From assembly GCA_947458745.1 (NCBI GenBank), contig CANGYQ010000001.1, forward strand, positions 558,001 through 622,000: a stretch of 64,000 bases of DNA. The letters run 5' to 3'. The first letter of the stretch is position 1; every line of letters begins with the position of its first letter. This document shows, in pieces, positions 1-7,451 of the stretch. The notes below the pieces were generated by a model. The model did not search any database. It saw only the letters and a program-made list of their open reading frames with translations, and was not told the DNA's origin. A program made the translations under genes and the position numbers. The DNA comes from Bryobacteraceae bacterium. GTDB taxonomy: Bacteria > Acidobacteriota > Terriglobia > Bryobacterales > Bryobacteraceae.

Positions 1-677
1 AGCACGGCGGCCATGTGGCGCTGCCAGGCCAGCGTGGGCCCGCCGAAGTAGGGCTCATTGCAGATCTCGAAATAGAGGTTGTCGAAGCCCTTTACTTCTT
101 GCGCCAGCTTGCGGACAAAGGCATCGACGAAGCCTTGCAGCTTGGGATCCTTCAGTGTCCAAGGGTCAGTGTGGGTGAGTCCCGCGCCGACGCCATTGAC
201 GTTGTTGCGTTCATTCCAGGGGACCAGCGCCCAGTGGGTGTCGTTGTAGTGGGTGGTGGTGAGGCAGATCTCGACGACAATGCCACGGCGTTCGGCTTCG
301 CTCAAGAAAGCCTTGAGGCGGCTCCAGTAGGCGGGGTTCCACTGGGTGAGGTCGAACTTGCCGTCACTTAGGCGGACAAAGGGCGTTAGCCAATCGGCCT
401 GTTCGGGAGCCAGGGTGTTGCCGGTGATGTTGAAGCTGCCGGGAACCTCGCGATAAATGCCAGTGAAGATCCGGGTGTGGTTGAGGCCGTCTTTGGCCAG
501 GGTGGCCAGATACTTCTGGTAGTCGAACTTGGCGTTGAGCACGGCGCCATAGTGCTCGCCGGAAGTGACCAGTACGGTGGCTTTGCCCCGGTAGAGAAAG
601 TAATGCGGGTTATCGGGGTGCAGCGCGATGGGCTGGGCCAACAGCGCGGCGGGAAGCAGACAAGGCCAGAGACGCAT
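1..677 (-). CDS. Secreted glycoside hydrolase (clan GH-A-like), 3' end outside window
   Basis: Partial gene: the ATG at 677 and 225 residues are visible and the frame runs off the left edge. Residues 1-15 form a short hydrophobic signal peptide ending in LLAQ. The rest reads like the N-terminal half of a (beta/alpha)8-barrel glycosidase. An FEICNEP segment (about residues 203-209) matches the Asn-Glu-Pro signature whose Glu is the acid/base catalyst in clan GH-A. The second catalytic Glu would lie outside the window. Substrate and exact GH family cannot be told. It lies 29 nt downstream of the propeller gene on the same strand and is probably the third gene of that operon. Confidence 0.75.
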   Translation of the reverse strand, partial: MRLWPCLLPAALLAQPIALHPDNPHYFLYRGKATVLVTSGEHYGAVLNAKFDYQKYLATLAKDGLNHTRIFTGIYREVPGSFNITGNTLAPEQADWLTPFVRLSDGKFDLTQWNPAYWSRLKAFLSEAERRGIVVEICLTTTHYNDTHWALVPWNERNNVNGVGAGLTHTDPWTLKDPKLQGFVDAFVRKLAQEVKGFDNLYFEICNEPYFGGPTLAWQRHMAAV

Positions 678-706
678 GCCCCGATTCTAGCCCTGGCCAC
701 ATGTGG

Positions 707-2896
707 CTAGCGCAGGACCAGTTTGGCCAGGCCCGGGTTACCGGCCGCATCGGTGACCCGCACGGTGAGCAGGTTTTCGCCCGTCTTGAAGCCGTTCAGG
801 CGCAGGCGGAAGGTCTCTTCGCGGCTGTCGGTGACGCCGTCTTCGGCTTCGGCCAGCACCCAGGGCCCCGCGTTGACTGAGTACTCGCAACGGCGCAGCG
901 CGGTGGTGGCATCGGTGGCCTTCACCAGTACGTCTTCGCCTTCGCGGGCGATCGACACCAATGGCGGCGTGTTGTCGATGCGGATGGGGGCGGAGACCAG
1001 TTCTCCGTCGCGGGCATCGGCTGGTGTATTGCTCACCCGGTCACTGGCGATGACGCGGAAGAAGTAGCGCCCATCGGCCAAGGCGTCGCCATCGATGGTG
1101 AAGGTGGTTTCTCCAAAGTTGGTGCGGAGGTTCTTCCACTGGGTCTCATCTTCGCCCCGGAAGCTGAGCGTGAAGTTCAGGCTGTCGTTGTCGATGTCCT
1201 CGGCGGTCCAACTGATCACCAGTTGGCGTGCGCCGGCCCGGCCCGCATTCTGGGTGGCGGTGCCAGAGAGGGACGAGGCGCCGCTGTCGCCGGTATCGGT
1301 GACGGTGATCGAATAGGCTCCCCCGGCAGGGGTGGCTTGCGGCTTGGCGGCTGTGCCGGTGGTGGCCAGTTGCGAGACGACGTTGATGTTCTTCACCGTC
1401 GGCGCATTGTTCTGGGGCCGGTAGGCCAGCGACACGGTGTCCACCATGCCGGTTGGTCCAAGCTCCGCCTTCCACTGCACGTATCGGGCATTGGGGCTGG
1501 CGGCCACGCCGGGCGTGCTGAGAGCGGCGCTCCAATCGCTCCAAGTTTTATCCGGGCGCCCGGAGTTGCCGCTGCGGACCCAGAACTTCAGCGCGCCGGA
1601 TCCATGCCAGTCCAGGCGCCCCCAACGCGCCACCACGCCAGCGTCGTGGACCGGCGATTCGTAGGTAGCGGGGGCGGTGCTGGCCGGGCCGTCGCCTTGG
1701 GTCAGCACAAGACCAGGGGTGCTGGAAATGGCGGCCAAGCCGGTGCGGAGCTTGACCAGCCGGACCAGATCGCCGCGATTGGTCTGGTCGAGCAGCGTTA
1801 CCTTGCGGTCATCGGTTAACGAATAGACGCGGCCGGTGGAATCGGTGGAGAAGGTGATGGCGCCGCCGCTGAGCAGCAGATCGTAAGCATTCTCGTCCTT
1901 GGACGACCAGAGCGTCTCGACGGTGTTGTCGGCGTTGAGGCGATAGATGGCGCTCTTTTCCACGCCGGAGATCTCAATCTGCGGCGTCGCCACGGACGGG
2001 GCGGCGGCGACAGGCAGCTTGGGCGCTTCGGTCTTGGGCTTCAGCTCCATGCCTGCCTGGGCCTCGACGGTGATGGTCATGGGAGCGGTGACCACCGTCA
2101 AGCCGCTGGAAGTTCCGGCCGCTCCCACTGCTCCGGCCCTCTTGGCCACGGAGCCGCCCAGGGCTCCGAGATAGATGCGGCCTTCCGGCCCGAGCACGAT
2201 GGAGCGAATTTCAGGCAGGGGCGCGTCATAGAGAACAAAGGCGGAATCCTTGGCGCGGATGCGGTAGAGAATGCCGTTGGGGTCGCTACCAGCCAGAAGT
2301 GTTTGATCGGCGTCGAGAGTGAGTGCCGTGATGTGCGATTGGGCGCTGTCGAAATAGAGTTCCCCTTGGCCGGCGCCGGTGATGTGGAAGACTCTGCCGC
2401 GCTCACCCGTACCGGCGTAGAGCGTGCCTGGTTTGGTGCCCACGGTGAGGGACCAGATGTAGCGTTCCTTGGGGTCAAAGTATTCGGTGCCGCGGCCATT
2501 CTCGATGCGGTAGATCTTGCCATCGGGCGAGGTGCCGGCATAGAGCACGCCTTGCGCGTCAAGGGCCAAGGCGAACACCTGGGGCTCCGGTGCGGTGAAG
2601 ATGGTGGTGGCCTGGCCATCGGGCGCGATCCGGATCACGCGGCCCTTGTGGCCGGTGCCGAGATAGAGGCTGCCATCAGCGGCCTGGACCGCGCTCCAGA
2701 TGGAGGACTGGCCATCTTCAAACGCTACCTTCCAGGGGGCCGCCGGGCGCAACTGGCCATCACGAGAGAGGCTGATGTTGGCCAGACGGCCCCGGAGAAA
2801 GTCCTGCCAGGTGGTCATCTCCCAGGTGGTGGTACCGGCGGCCCAAACGGAGGCGGAGGCCAGCCCGATAATCGCGATCAACCGCTGGATACTCAT
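707..2896 (-). CDS. Secreted beta-propeller protein with C-terminal Ig/Fn3-like region
   Basis: A 729-residue exported protein with a signal peptide over residues 1-20 (hydrophobic core, then WAAG). Residues about 60-400 contain repeated YLGTG/LYAGT blade motifs spaced about 40 residues apart, as in NHL or two-component-regulator propellers. A low-complexity Pro/Ala stretch follows, and the last 250 residues look like Ig/Fn3 modules (FRLRLNGFKTGENLLTVRV near the end). No catalytic motif is visible, so a binding or scaffold role outside the cytoplasm is inferred. Its ATG overlaps the stop of the upstream S55 peptidase gene by 4 nt (ATGA), so the two are probably translationally coupled. Confidence 0.75.
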   Translation of the reverse strand: MSIQRLIAIIGLASASVWAAGTTTWEMTTWQDFLRGRLANISLSRDGQLRPAAPWKVAFEDGQSSIWSAVQAADGSLYLGTGHKGRVIRIAPDGQATTIFTAPEPQVFALALDAQGVLYAGTSPDGKIYRIENGRGTEYFDPKERYIWSLTVGTKPGTLYAGTGERGRVFHITGAGQGELYFDSAQSHITALTLDADQTLLAGSDPNGILYRIRAKDSAFVLYDAPLPEIRSIVLGPEGRIYLGALGGSVAKRAGAVGAAGTSSGLTVVTAPMTITVEAQAGMELKPKTEAPKLPVAAAPSVATPQIEISGVEKSAIYRLNADNTVETLWSSKDENAYDLLLSGGAITFSTDSTGRVYSLTDDRKVTLLDQTNRGDLVRLVKLRTGLAAISSTPGLVLTQGDGPASTAPATYESPVHDAGVVARWGRLDWHGSGALKFWVRSGNSGRPDKTWSDWSAALSTPGVAASPNARYVQWKAELGPTGMVDTVSLAYRPQNNAPTVKNINVVSQLATTGTAAKPQATPAGGAYSITVTDTGDSGASSLSGTATQNAGRAGARQLVISWTAEDIDNDSLNFTLSFRGEDETQWKNLRTNFGETTFTIDGDALADGRYFFRVIASDRVSNTPADARDGELVSAPIRIDNTPPLVSIAREGEDVLVKATDATTALRRCEYSVNAGPWVLAEAEDGVTDSREETFRLRLNGFKTGENLLTVRVTDAAGNPGLAKLVLR

Positions 2897-4587
2897 TCCT
2901 TCACCTCGATCTGCATGCTCTTCTGGCCGGACACGACGGCCGTGCCCAGAGCAATCTCAAATTCGGCCACGCGAGTGCCTTGGGGGGTCAGCAGGGGCTG
3001 CGGATTGCCCCGGGCGGCCAACATCGCCAGGCCTGCCGGGATGTTGGGCATCTCGATGCCGCCGAACGAATAGACCGGCTCCGGACGGCTGACCCGCAAC
3101 CAGGCGCTGCTATTGGTCCGGAGGCCGTTCAACTGAGTCAATAGCTGCGCCGCCGGGCGGGGGGAGAGGCTGAGCATGGTGCGTGCCTCGGCCAGGTTGG
3201 CCGTCGTGCCATCGGAGACCGTAATAGTCAATGGCCCGGCAGGGGCTCCGGCGGGGATCTGGTACTTCAGGCGCTCGACGCGCTCGCTTTTGTCGGTCGA
3301 AAGGGCCACGGCCAACTCAATGGTCTCGCCGGGGCGCACTTCGCGGCGGCTGGAGGAGATCTGGTCAATCTGCCATTGGGCGCGCACTTCGGTGGAGTTG
3401 ACGGCCAGATTGATCTCGCTGATGCGCAGGGTCTCGGAACTGCCTTGCAGGAGATTGGCGATGGGGGCCGCGGTGGACATCGCGGCCAGGATCGGGGTGT
3501 TGAAGTCGCCCGCGTAGGCTTGCTTGATCTTCAGCGGCGGCAGCCCGTCTTCCAGCTTCAGTTCGCCGGTGACGGTTACGGTGGACGACCCCAGTGTCCG
3601 CTCACTGCCGTCGATCGCGGAGAAAAGCACCATCTGCAACAGGAAGGGCACGAGCGCCGGAGTGCGGATCATTTGCATGCGGAACGTCTGCAGGCCCGCC
3701 GTGCCCTGCACGGAGAGCTTCACCGGGATGGTAGCCGGGCGGCGGCCCATGGTGCCGACGATGGCGGCGTTGCCATCACTGCGAATGGTGCCCAAGGGTT
3801 CCTTGGTGGCGGAGACTTTGAAGCTGACATCGAGGCTGGGCAATACGGTAATCACTTCCGACCGGCTAAAGGGCAGTTCGGCTGAGCCGAGCGCCAGAAA
3901 GCGATGGCCAAAGGCGTAGACGCGGTCCTGTTCAATGGCCGTCACTGTGCCGTCGGCTCCCACTTGCATATCGCCCGAAACCAGCTGGACGCTGATCATG
4001 GATCCGGGTTCGAGCGGCGGATTTGAGGCACCAGCCTTGGACACCGCGCCCTGGCCACTGATGCCCTGCAGTGGGGTCATGCCCAGCTTGCGCCATTCCG
4101 GGGCGAACTGTTCGATGGCGCGGGCGGTGAAGCCGGAGAAGCTGACGGGTGTCGCGACCTCCGCGAGGCGGGCTTCGCCGAACTTCGCTTCGGCTCGCGG
4201 ACCGGGCGGCGTTGCTTTGCCCGACGCCAGCATTTCCTCGATGGGCCGGATGCCGGCGATGGGCTCTTTGGAGAAGGGAAAAGCGAGAGCCACCGCGCCC
4301 GCCAGACGTCCGTCGATCCAGACCGGGCTGCCCGACATGCCGGCAATGACGCCTGTCTTGTCCAGCGGTCCGCCGGAAAGCCGGGCGAGGATTATGTTCT
4401 GCCGGGGGCCAATGTTTTCAAGCACTCCCAGCACTTCTACCTGAAACTCTTCGATCTTGTTGCCCGTGAAGATGGTGCGCCCCACGCCACGTTGCCCGGG
4501 CTGAATCTCACGAATCGGAATGATGCGCGACTGGGCGGTTAAGACCAGGGCGACGAGCAGCGATAAGGATAGTCGTAGGTAAAGCAC
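2893..4587 (-). CDS. SpoIVB-type (S55) serine peptidase domain protein, secreted
   Basis: A 564-residue protein with a signal peptide (residues 1-19). Residues 21-120 carry the hallmark of the SpoIVB/S55 family: a GMSGSP motif at about 83-88, with Ser87 the expected nucleophile, followed by a DGRLAGAV strand. A GHRF segment at about 227-230 supplies a His like the SpoIVB catalytic His. The rest (about 240-564) is beta-rich. The GTG start at 4587 is supported by an AAGGA ribosome-binding site about 7 nt upstream. In Bacillus SpoIVB the His precedes the Ser, so the order here is reversed. First gene of a three-gene minus-strand operon; role inferred as envelope proteolysis. Confidence 0.8.
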   Translation of the reverse strand: MLYLRLSLSLLVALVLTAQSRIIPIREIQPGQRGVGRTIFTGNKIEEFQVEVLGVLENIGPRQNIILARLSGGPLDKTGVIAGMSGSPVWIDGRLAGAVALAFPFSKEPIAGIRPIEEMLASGKATPPGPRAEAKFGEARLAEVATPVSFSGFTARAIEQFAPEWRKLGMTPLQGISGQGAVSKAGASNPPLEPGSMISVQLVSGDMQVGADGTVTAIEQDRVYAFGHRFLALGSAELPFSRSEVITVLPSLDVSFKVSATKEPLGTIRSDGNAAIVGTMGRRPATIPVKLSVQGTAGLQTFRMQMIRTPALVPFLLQMVLFSAIDGSERTLGSSTVTVTGELKLEDGLPPLKIKQAYAGDFNTPILAAMSTAAPIANLLQGSSETLRISEINLAVNSTEVRAQWQIDQISSSRREVRPGETIELAVALSTDKSERVERLKYQIPAGAPAGPLTITVSDGTTANLAEARTMLSLSPRPAAQLLTQLNGLRTNSSAWLRVSRPEPVYSFGGIEMPNIPAGLAMLAARGNPQPLLTPQGTRVAEFEIALGTAVVSGQKSMQIEVKE

Positions 4588-4727
4588 GTTGATGTCCTTA
4601 GCGTAGCAGCGTGATTTGGCGCGTCTACGAACCGTAGTACTGCTTCGCTCCGGTACCCCGGTTCTGGAGTCGAAGGCCTTGTTGGCATCTGGGACCTATG
4701 GTCTACTGAAAGTGAGGAAAGTTGTCT

Positions 4728-5627
4728 ATGGGTGCACCGCCAGAGTCTCCACTGCTGGAGCAATCTTCGAACGTTGAGGAAGTTAAGTCGGCTCCTTTGC
4801 CCGTTCCGTGGATCAAGGTTGGCTGGTTTATGGCCTTGTTGATCGTCTGTTATTTGCCGACTCTGACGCGGCTGGTGAACCAGTGGATGAATGACGAGGA
4901 CATGGGCCATGGGTTTTTTGTTCCCGTCGTGGCCGGTTACATCGCCTGGCTGAACCGCGAAAAGCTGCTTTCAATGGATTGGTCGGGTAGCAATTTTGGC
5001 CTGGTCATCATCGCCTTTGGCGCATTTCAGTTAATGATTGGCACGCTGGGCGCCGAGCTGTTCCTCCAGCGGACGGCCTTTATCGAATCTCTGGTGGGCT
5101 TGGTGTTGTATCTGGGCGGCTGGCAAGTGTTGAAGGAACTGGCGTTTCCTTTGTTTCTCACGATCTTCATGATCCCGCTACCGGCGATCATTTACAGCCA
5201 AATTACTTTCCCGCTACAGCTGTTCGCCAGCGCCGTCGCTGAGACAACATTGAACTCGATCGGCATCCCCGTGCTGCGCGAAGGGAACGTGCTGGAGTTG
5301 GCCAGCCAGAAGCTTTCCGTGGTGGAAGCTTGCAGTGGGATCCGGTCATTGTTGTCGCTGACCTTCCTCTCCCTGGTCTACGGGTTCTTTTTTGACAAGA
5401 AAGAATGGATGCGATGGGTGCTGCTGGGGGCCACGATTCCGATTGCGATTGTGGCGAATGCCAGCCGCGTGACGATCACGGGCATCATCAGCGAGATCAA
5501 TACTGAGTTTGCGAACGGGTTCTTCCATATCCTGGAAGGCTGGGTGATCTTCATGGTGGCGCTGGGCCTGTTGGTGGGCTTCCATAAGTTAGTGAACCGT
5601 TTTTCGCCAGGGGTGAAGCATGCTTAG
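4728..5627 (+). CDS. xrt: Exosortase
   Basis: Integral-membrane cysteine protease/transpeptidase that recognises PEP-CTERM sorting signals. The 299-residue product has about eight hydrophobic segments. The family triad is visible: Cys in EACSGIRS (about residue 202), Arg in ANASRVT (about 247) and His in FHILEGW (about 267). The ATG at 4728 was chosen over the TTG at 4722 because GAGGAA at 4714-4719 sits 8 nt before the ATG and only 2 nt before the TTG. The stop overlaps the epsI start by 8 nt, indicating an operon. Likely substrates in this window are the PEP-CTERM proteins at 31.2 and 41.0 kb. Confidence 0.93.
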   Translation: MGAPPESPLLEQSSNVEEVKSAPLPVPWIKVGWFMALLIVCYLPTLTRLVNQWMNDEDMGHGFFVPVVAGYIAWLNREKLLSMDWSGSNFGLVIIAFGAFQLMIGTLGAELFLQRTAFIESLVGLVLYLGGWQVLKELAFPLFLTIFMIPLPAIIYSQITFPLQLFASAVAETTLNSIGIPVLREGNVLELASQKLSVVEACSGIRSLLSLTFLSLVYGFFFDKKEWMRWVLLGATIPIAIVANASRVTITGIISEINTEFANGFFHILEGWVIFMVALGLLVGFHKLVNRFSPGVKHA

Positions 5628-6273
5628 TGTCCTTTCTTCCAACCGGTCACGGATTTTGACGGGGGTGTTGCTTTTGCAGGCCGCTCTTCTATTTGGGTTC
5701 TCGCGTAAAGAGGTGGTGCCTGCAAGCCCACCGCTGAACCAGTTCCCCAAGGTGACCGCAGATTGGACGCTCAGTGAAGAGGGTGTCGTGGAGAAGGAAG
5801 TGATGGACATTCTGAAGGCGGACGACGTCCTCAGCCGGTCCTACGTGAACTCCGCGCGGACGGCATCGGCCAATCTGTTTATCGCGTTCTTCAAGTCACA
5901 ACGTACTGGGCAGGCACCGCACTCCCCCAAGAATTGCTTGCCTGGATCAGGCTGGGTGCCGTCAGTTTCGGACATCGTTCCGATCGAAATTGCCGGCCGC
6001 ACGCCCATTCAGGTGAACCGCTACATTGTCCAGAAGGGTGATGCGGCAAGCTTGGTGCTCTACTGGTACCAGTCGCGGGACCGGGTGGTGGCCAGCGAGT
6101 ACACCGCAAAGTATTACGTGATCCGCGATGCCATGGAGTTCAACCGGACCGACACGGCGCTGGTGCGGGTGATTGTGCCGGTGCTGAACCGGAACAACGA
6201 TGCGGCGATGGCGACCGCGACGGGATTTGTGAAGTCGATGTTCCCGGTGGTCCGCCAGTACTTGCCGTCCTAG
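5620..6273 (+). CDS. epsI: EpsI family protein, exosortase partner
   Basis: A 217-residue protein of the EpsI/DUF3485 family, which in many bacteria is encoded beside or fused to exosortase and is linked to exopolysaccharide export. There is one N-terminal membrane anchor (residues 12-27). The family-typical HSPKNCLPGSGW segment lies at about residues 101-112, followed by the strand pattern ending in a VLYWYQ motif. The gene starts inside the end of the exosortase gene (8-nt overlap), so co-translation is likely. The biochemical activity of EpsI is not established; association with the exosortase is inferred from gene order. Confidence 0.9.
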   Translation: MLSVLSSNRSRILTGVLLLQAALLFGFSRKEVVPASPPLNQFPKVTADWTLSEEGVVEKEVMDILKADDVLSRSYVNSARTASANLFIAFFKSQRTGQAPHSPKNCLPGSGWVPSVSDIVPIEIAGRTPIQVNRYIVQKGDAASLVLYWYQSRDRVVASEYTAKYYVIRDAMEFNRTDTALVRVIVPVLNRNNDAAMATATGFVKSMFPVVRQYLPS

Positions 6274-6324
6274 GGGTTCTCCGTTCACAGGCTCATCCGG
6301 CGGCGAGCCTGCATGGGCGGGTTT

Positions 6325-6339
6325 CCGAATCGGGCATAA
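6325..6339 (+). promoter_or_regulatory. 15-bp element CCGAATCGGGCATAA, copy 1
   Basis: This 15-mer occurs again at 12149-12163. It contains an inverted repeat (CCGA-A-TCGG) and runs into CATAAT at 6335-6340, a plausible -10 hexamer 7 nt before the GTG start of the S9-like hydrolase. It may be an operator or promoter element; no regulator is known. Confidence 0.35.
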
Positions 6340-6347
6340 TTGGTAGC

Positions 6348-7376
6348 GTGTTCAGCACCCTACTTACCCTTAGTTTGATGGCTCAGGCCGCCCCCGCGCC
6401 GCCGGTTGGTCCGCCCCCGGCAGCACAGCGGGCGCCGGAACCCCAGGCCGGGCCCGATCACCGCGCCGACTCCTTGGCTCGCGTGATGGATTCCGCGATC
6501 TTCTACCTGAAGATGAGCGACATCGCGGAGGTGGATCAGGTGAAGTACACCAGCCTGCCCACGGCCAAGTCACCCAATCCCACTGCGCCTGGTGCGCGGA
6601 ACCCGGTGGTGATTTCCGCCTACACGTTCATCCCGAAGGGCCTGGACAAGTCCAAGAAGCACCCGATGCTGGCCTACACGCATGGCGGGGTGCACGCCAA
6701 TGTCAACTCGTCCTCGCTGCACATTATCCGCGAGTTGGTGGAGCAGGGATATTCCGTGATCGCCCCGGACTACCGCGGGTCAACCGGCTATGGCGCTGAG
6801 TTCTGGCGACAGATCGATTACGGCGGCCGCGAAGTGGACGATGTCCATGAAGGTGTGAAATGGATGCTGGAGACGTACCCGTTTCTGGACCCCAAGCGTG
6901 TTGGCCTGATCGGCTGGAGCCATGGCGGGCTGATCACCCTGATGAATCTCTTTCAATGGCCGGAACAGTATGCGGTGGCCTATGCCGGCGTACCGGTCAG
7001 CGATCTGGTGCAGCGTTTGGGTTATCAAACGGAAAACTACCGGCGTCTGTTTTCCGATAGCTACCACATCGGCAAAACCGTTCGTGAGGACGTGGTGGAG
7101 TACCGCCGCCGCTCGCCTGTCTTCCATGTGGACAAGCTGCAGACACCGCTGCTGGTGCACACCAATACCAACGATGAAGACGTCAACGTGATGGAGGTGC
7201 AGCAGTTGCTGACCGCCTTTAAGGCCGCGGGCAAGAAGGTGGAGTCGAAGATCTACGAGAATGCTCCGGGCGGCCATAGCTTCAACCGGCTGGACACCAA
7301 GCTGGCGCGCGAATCACGCGCCGAAATCTACAATTTTCTGCGCCCGTACTTGAAGCCGGAACCGGTGAAGAAGTAG
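6348..7376 (+). CDS. Secreted S9-like (prolyl oligopeptidase family) alpha/beta hydrolase
   Basis: A 342-residue serine hydrolase. The nucleophile elbow GWSHGG places Ser at about residue 191, the acid is in NTNDEDV (about 276-278) and the His in PGGHSF (about 310), the order and spacing of an S9 catalytic domain without the propeller. A GGVHANV stretch (about 114-120) would form the oxyanion side. The GTG start gives a short hydrophobic export signal followed by a Pro-rich linker. An ATG at 6378 is possible but would delete the signal. Peptidase or esterase activity is predicted; the substrate is unknown. It stands alone, with its own promoter-like CATAAT just upstream. Confidence 0.8.
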   Translation: MFSTLLTLSLMAQAAPAPPVGPPPAAQRAPEPQAGPDHRADSLARVMDSAIFYLKMSDIAEVDQVKYTSLPTAKSPNPTAPGARNPVVISAYTFIPKGLDKSKKHPMLAYTHGGVHANVNSSSLHIIRELVEQGYSVIAPDYRGSTGYGAEFWRQIDYGGREVDDVHEGVKWMLETYPFLDPKRVGLIGWSHGGLITLMNLFQWPEQYAVAYAGVPVSDLVQRLGYQTENYRRLFSDSYHIGKTVREDVVEYRRRSPVFHVDKLQTPLLVHTNTNDEDVNVMEVQQLLTAFKAAGKKVESKIYENAPGGHSFNRLDTKLARESRAEIYNFLRPYLKPEPVKK

Positions 7377-7423
7377 CCGCCAGGGCCGGGTCCACCAGCG
7401 CCTCCGGCTGGAGTCCATCGTCC

Positions 7424-7443
7424 GCCCTGAAGATTTTCAGGGC
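7424..7443 (+). terminator. Hairpin between hydrolase and surface-protein genes
   Basis: Perfect 8-bp stem GCCCTGAA/TTCAGGGC with a GATT loop, 47 nt after the hydrolase stop and just before the next start. No T-run follows, so it is a weak terminator candidate or a 5'-UTR structure. Confidence 0.35.
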
Positions 7444-7451
7444 ACCCGCCG

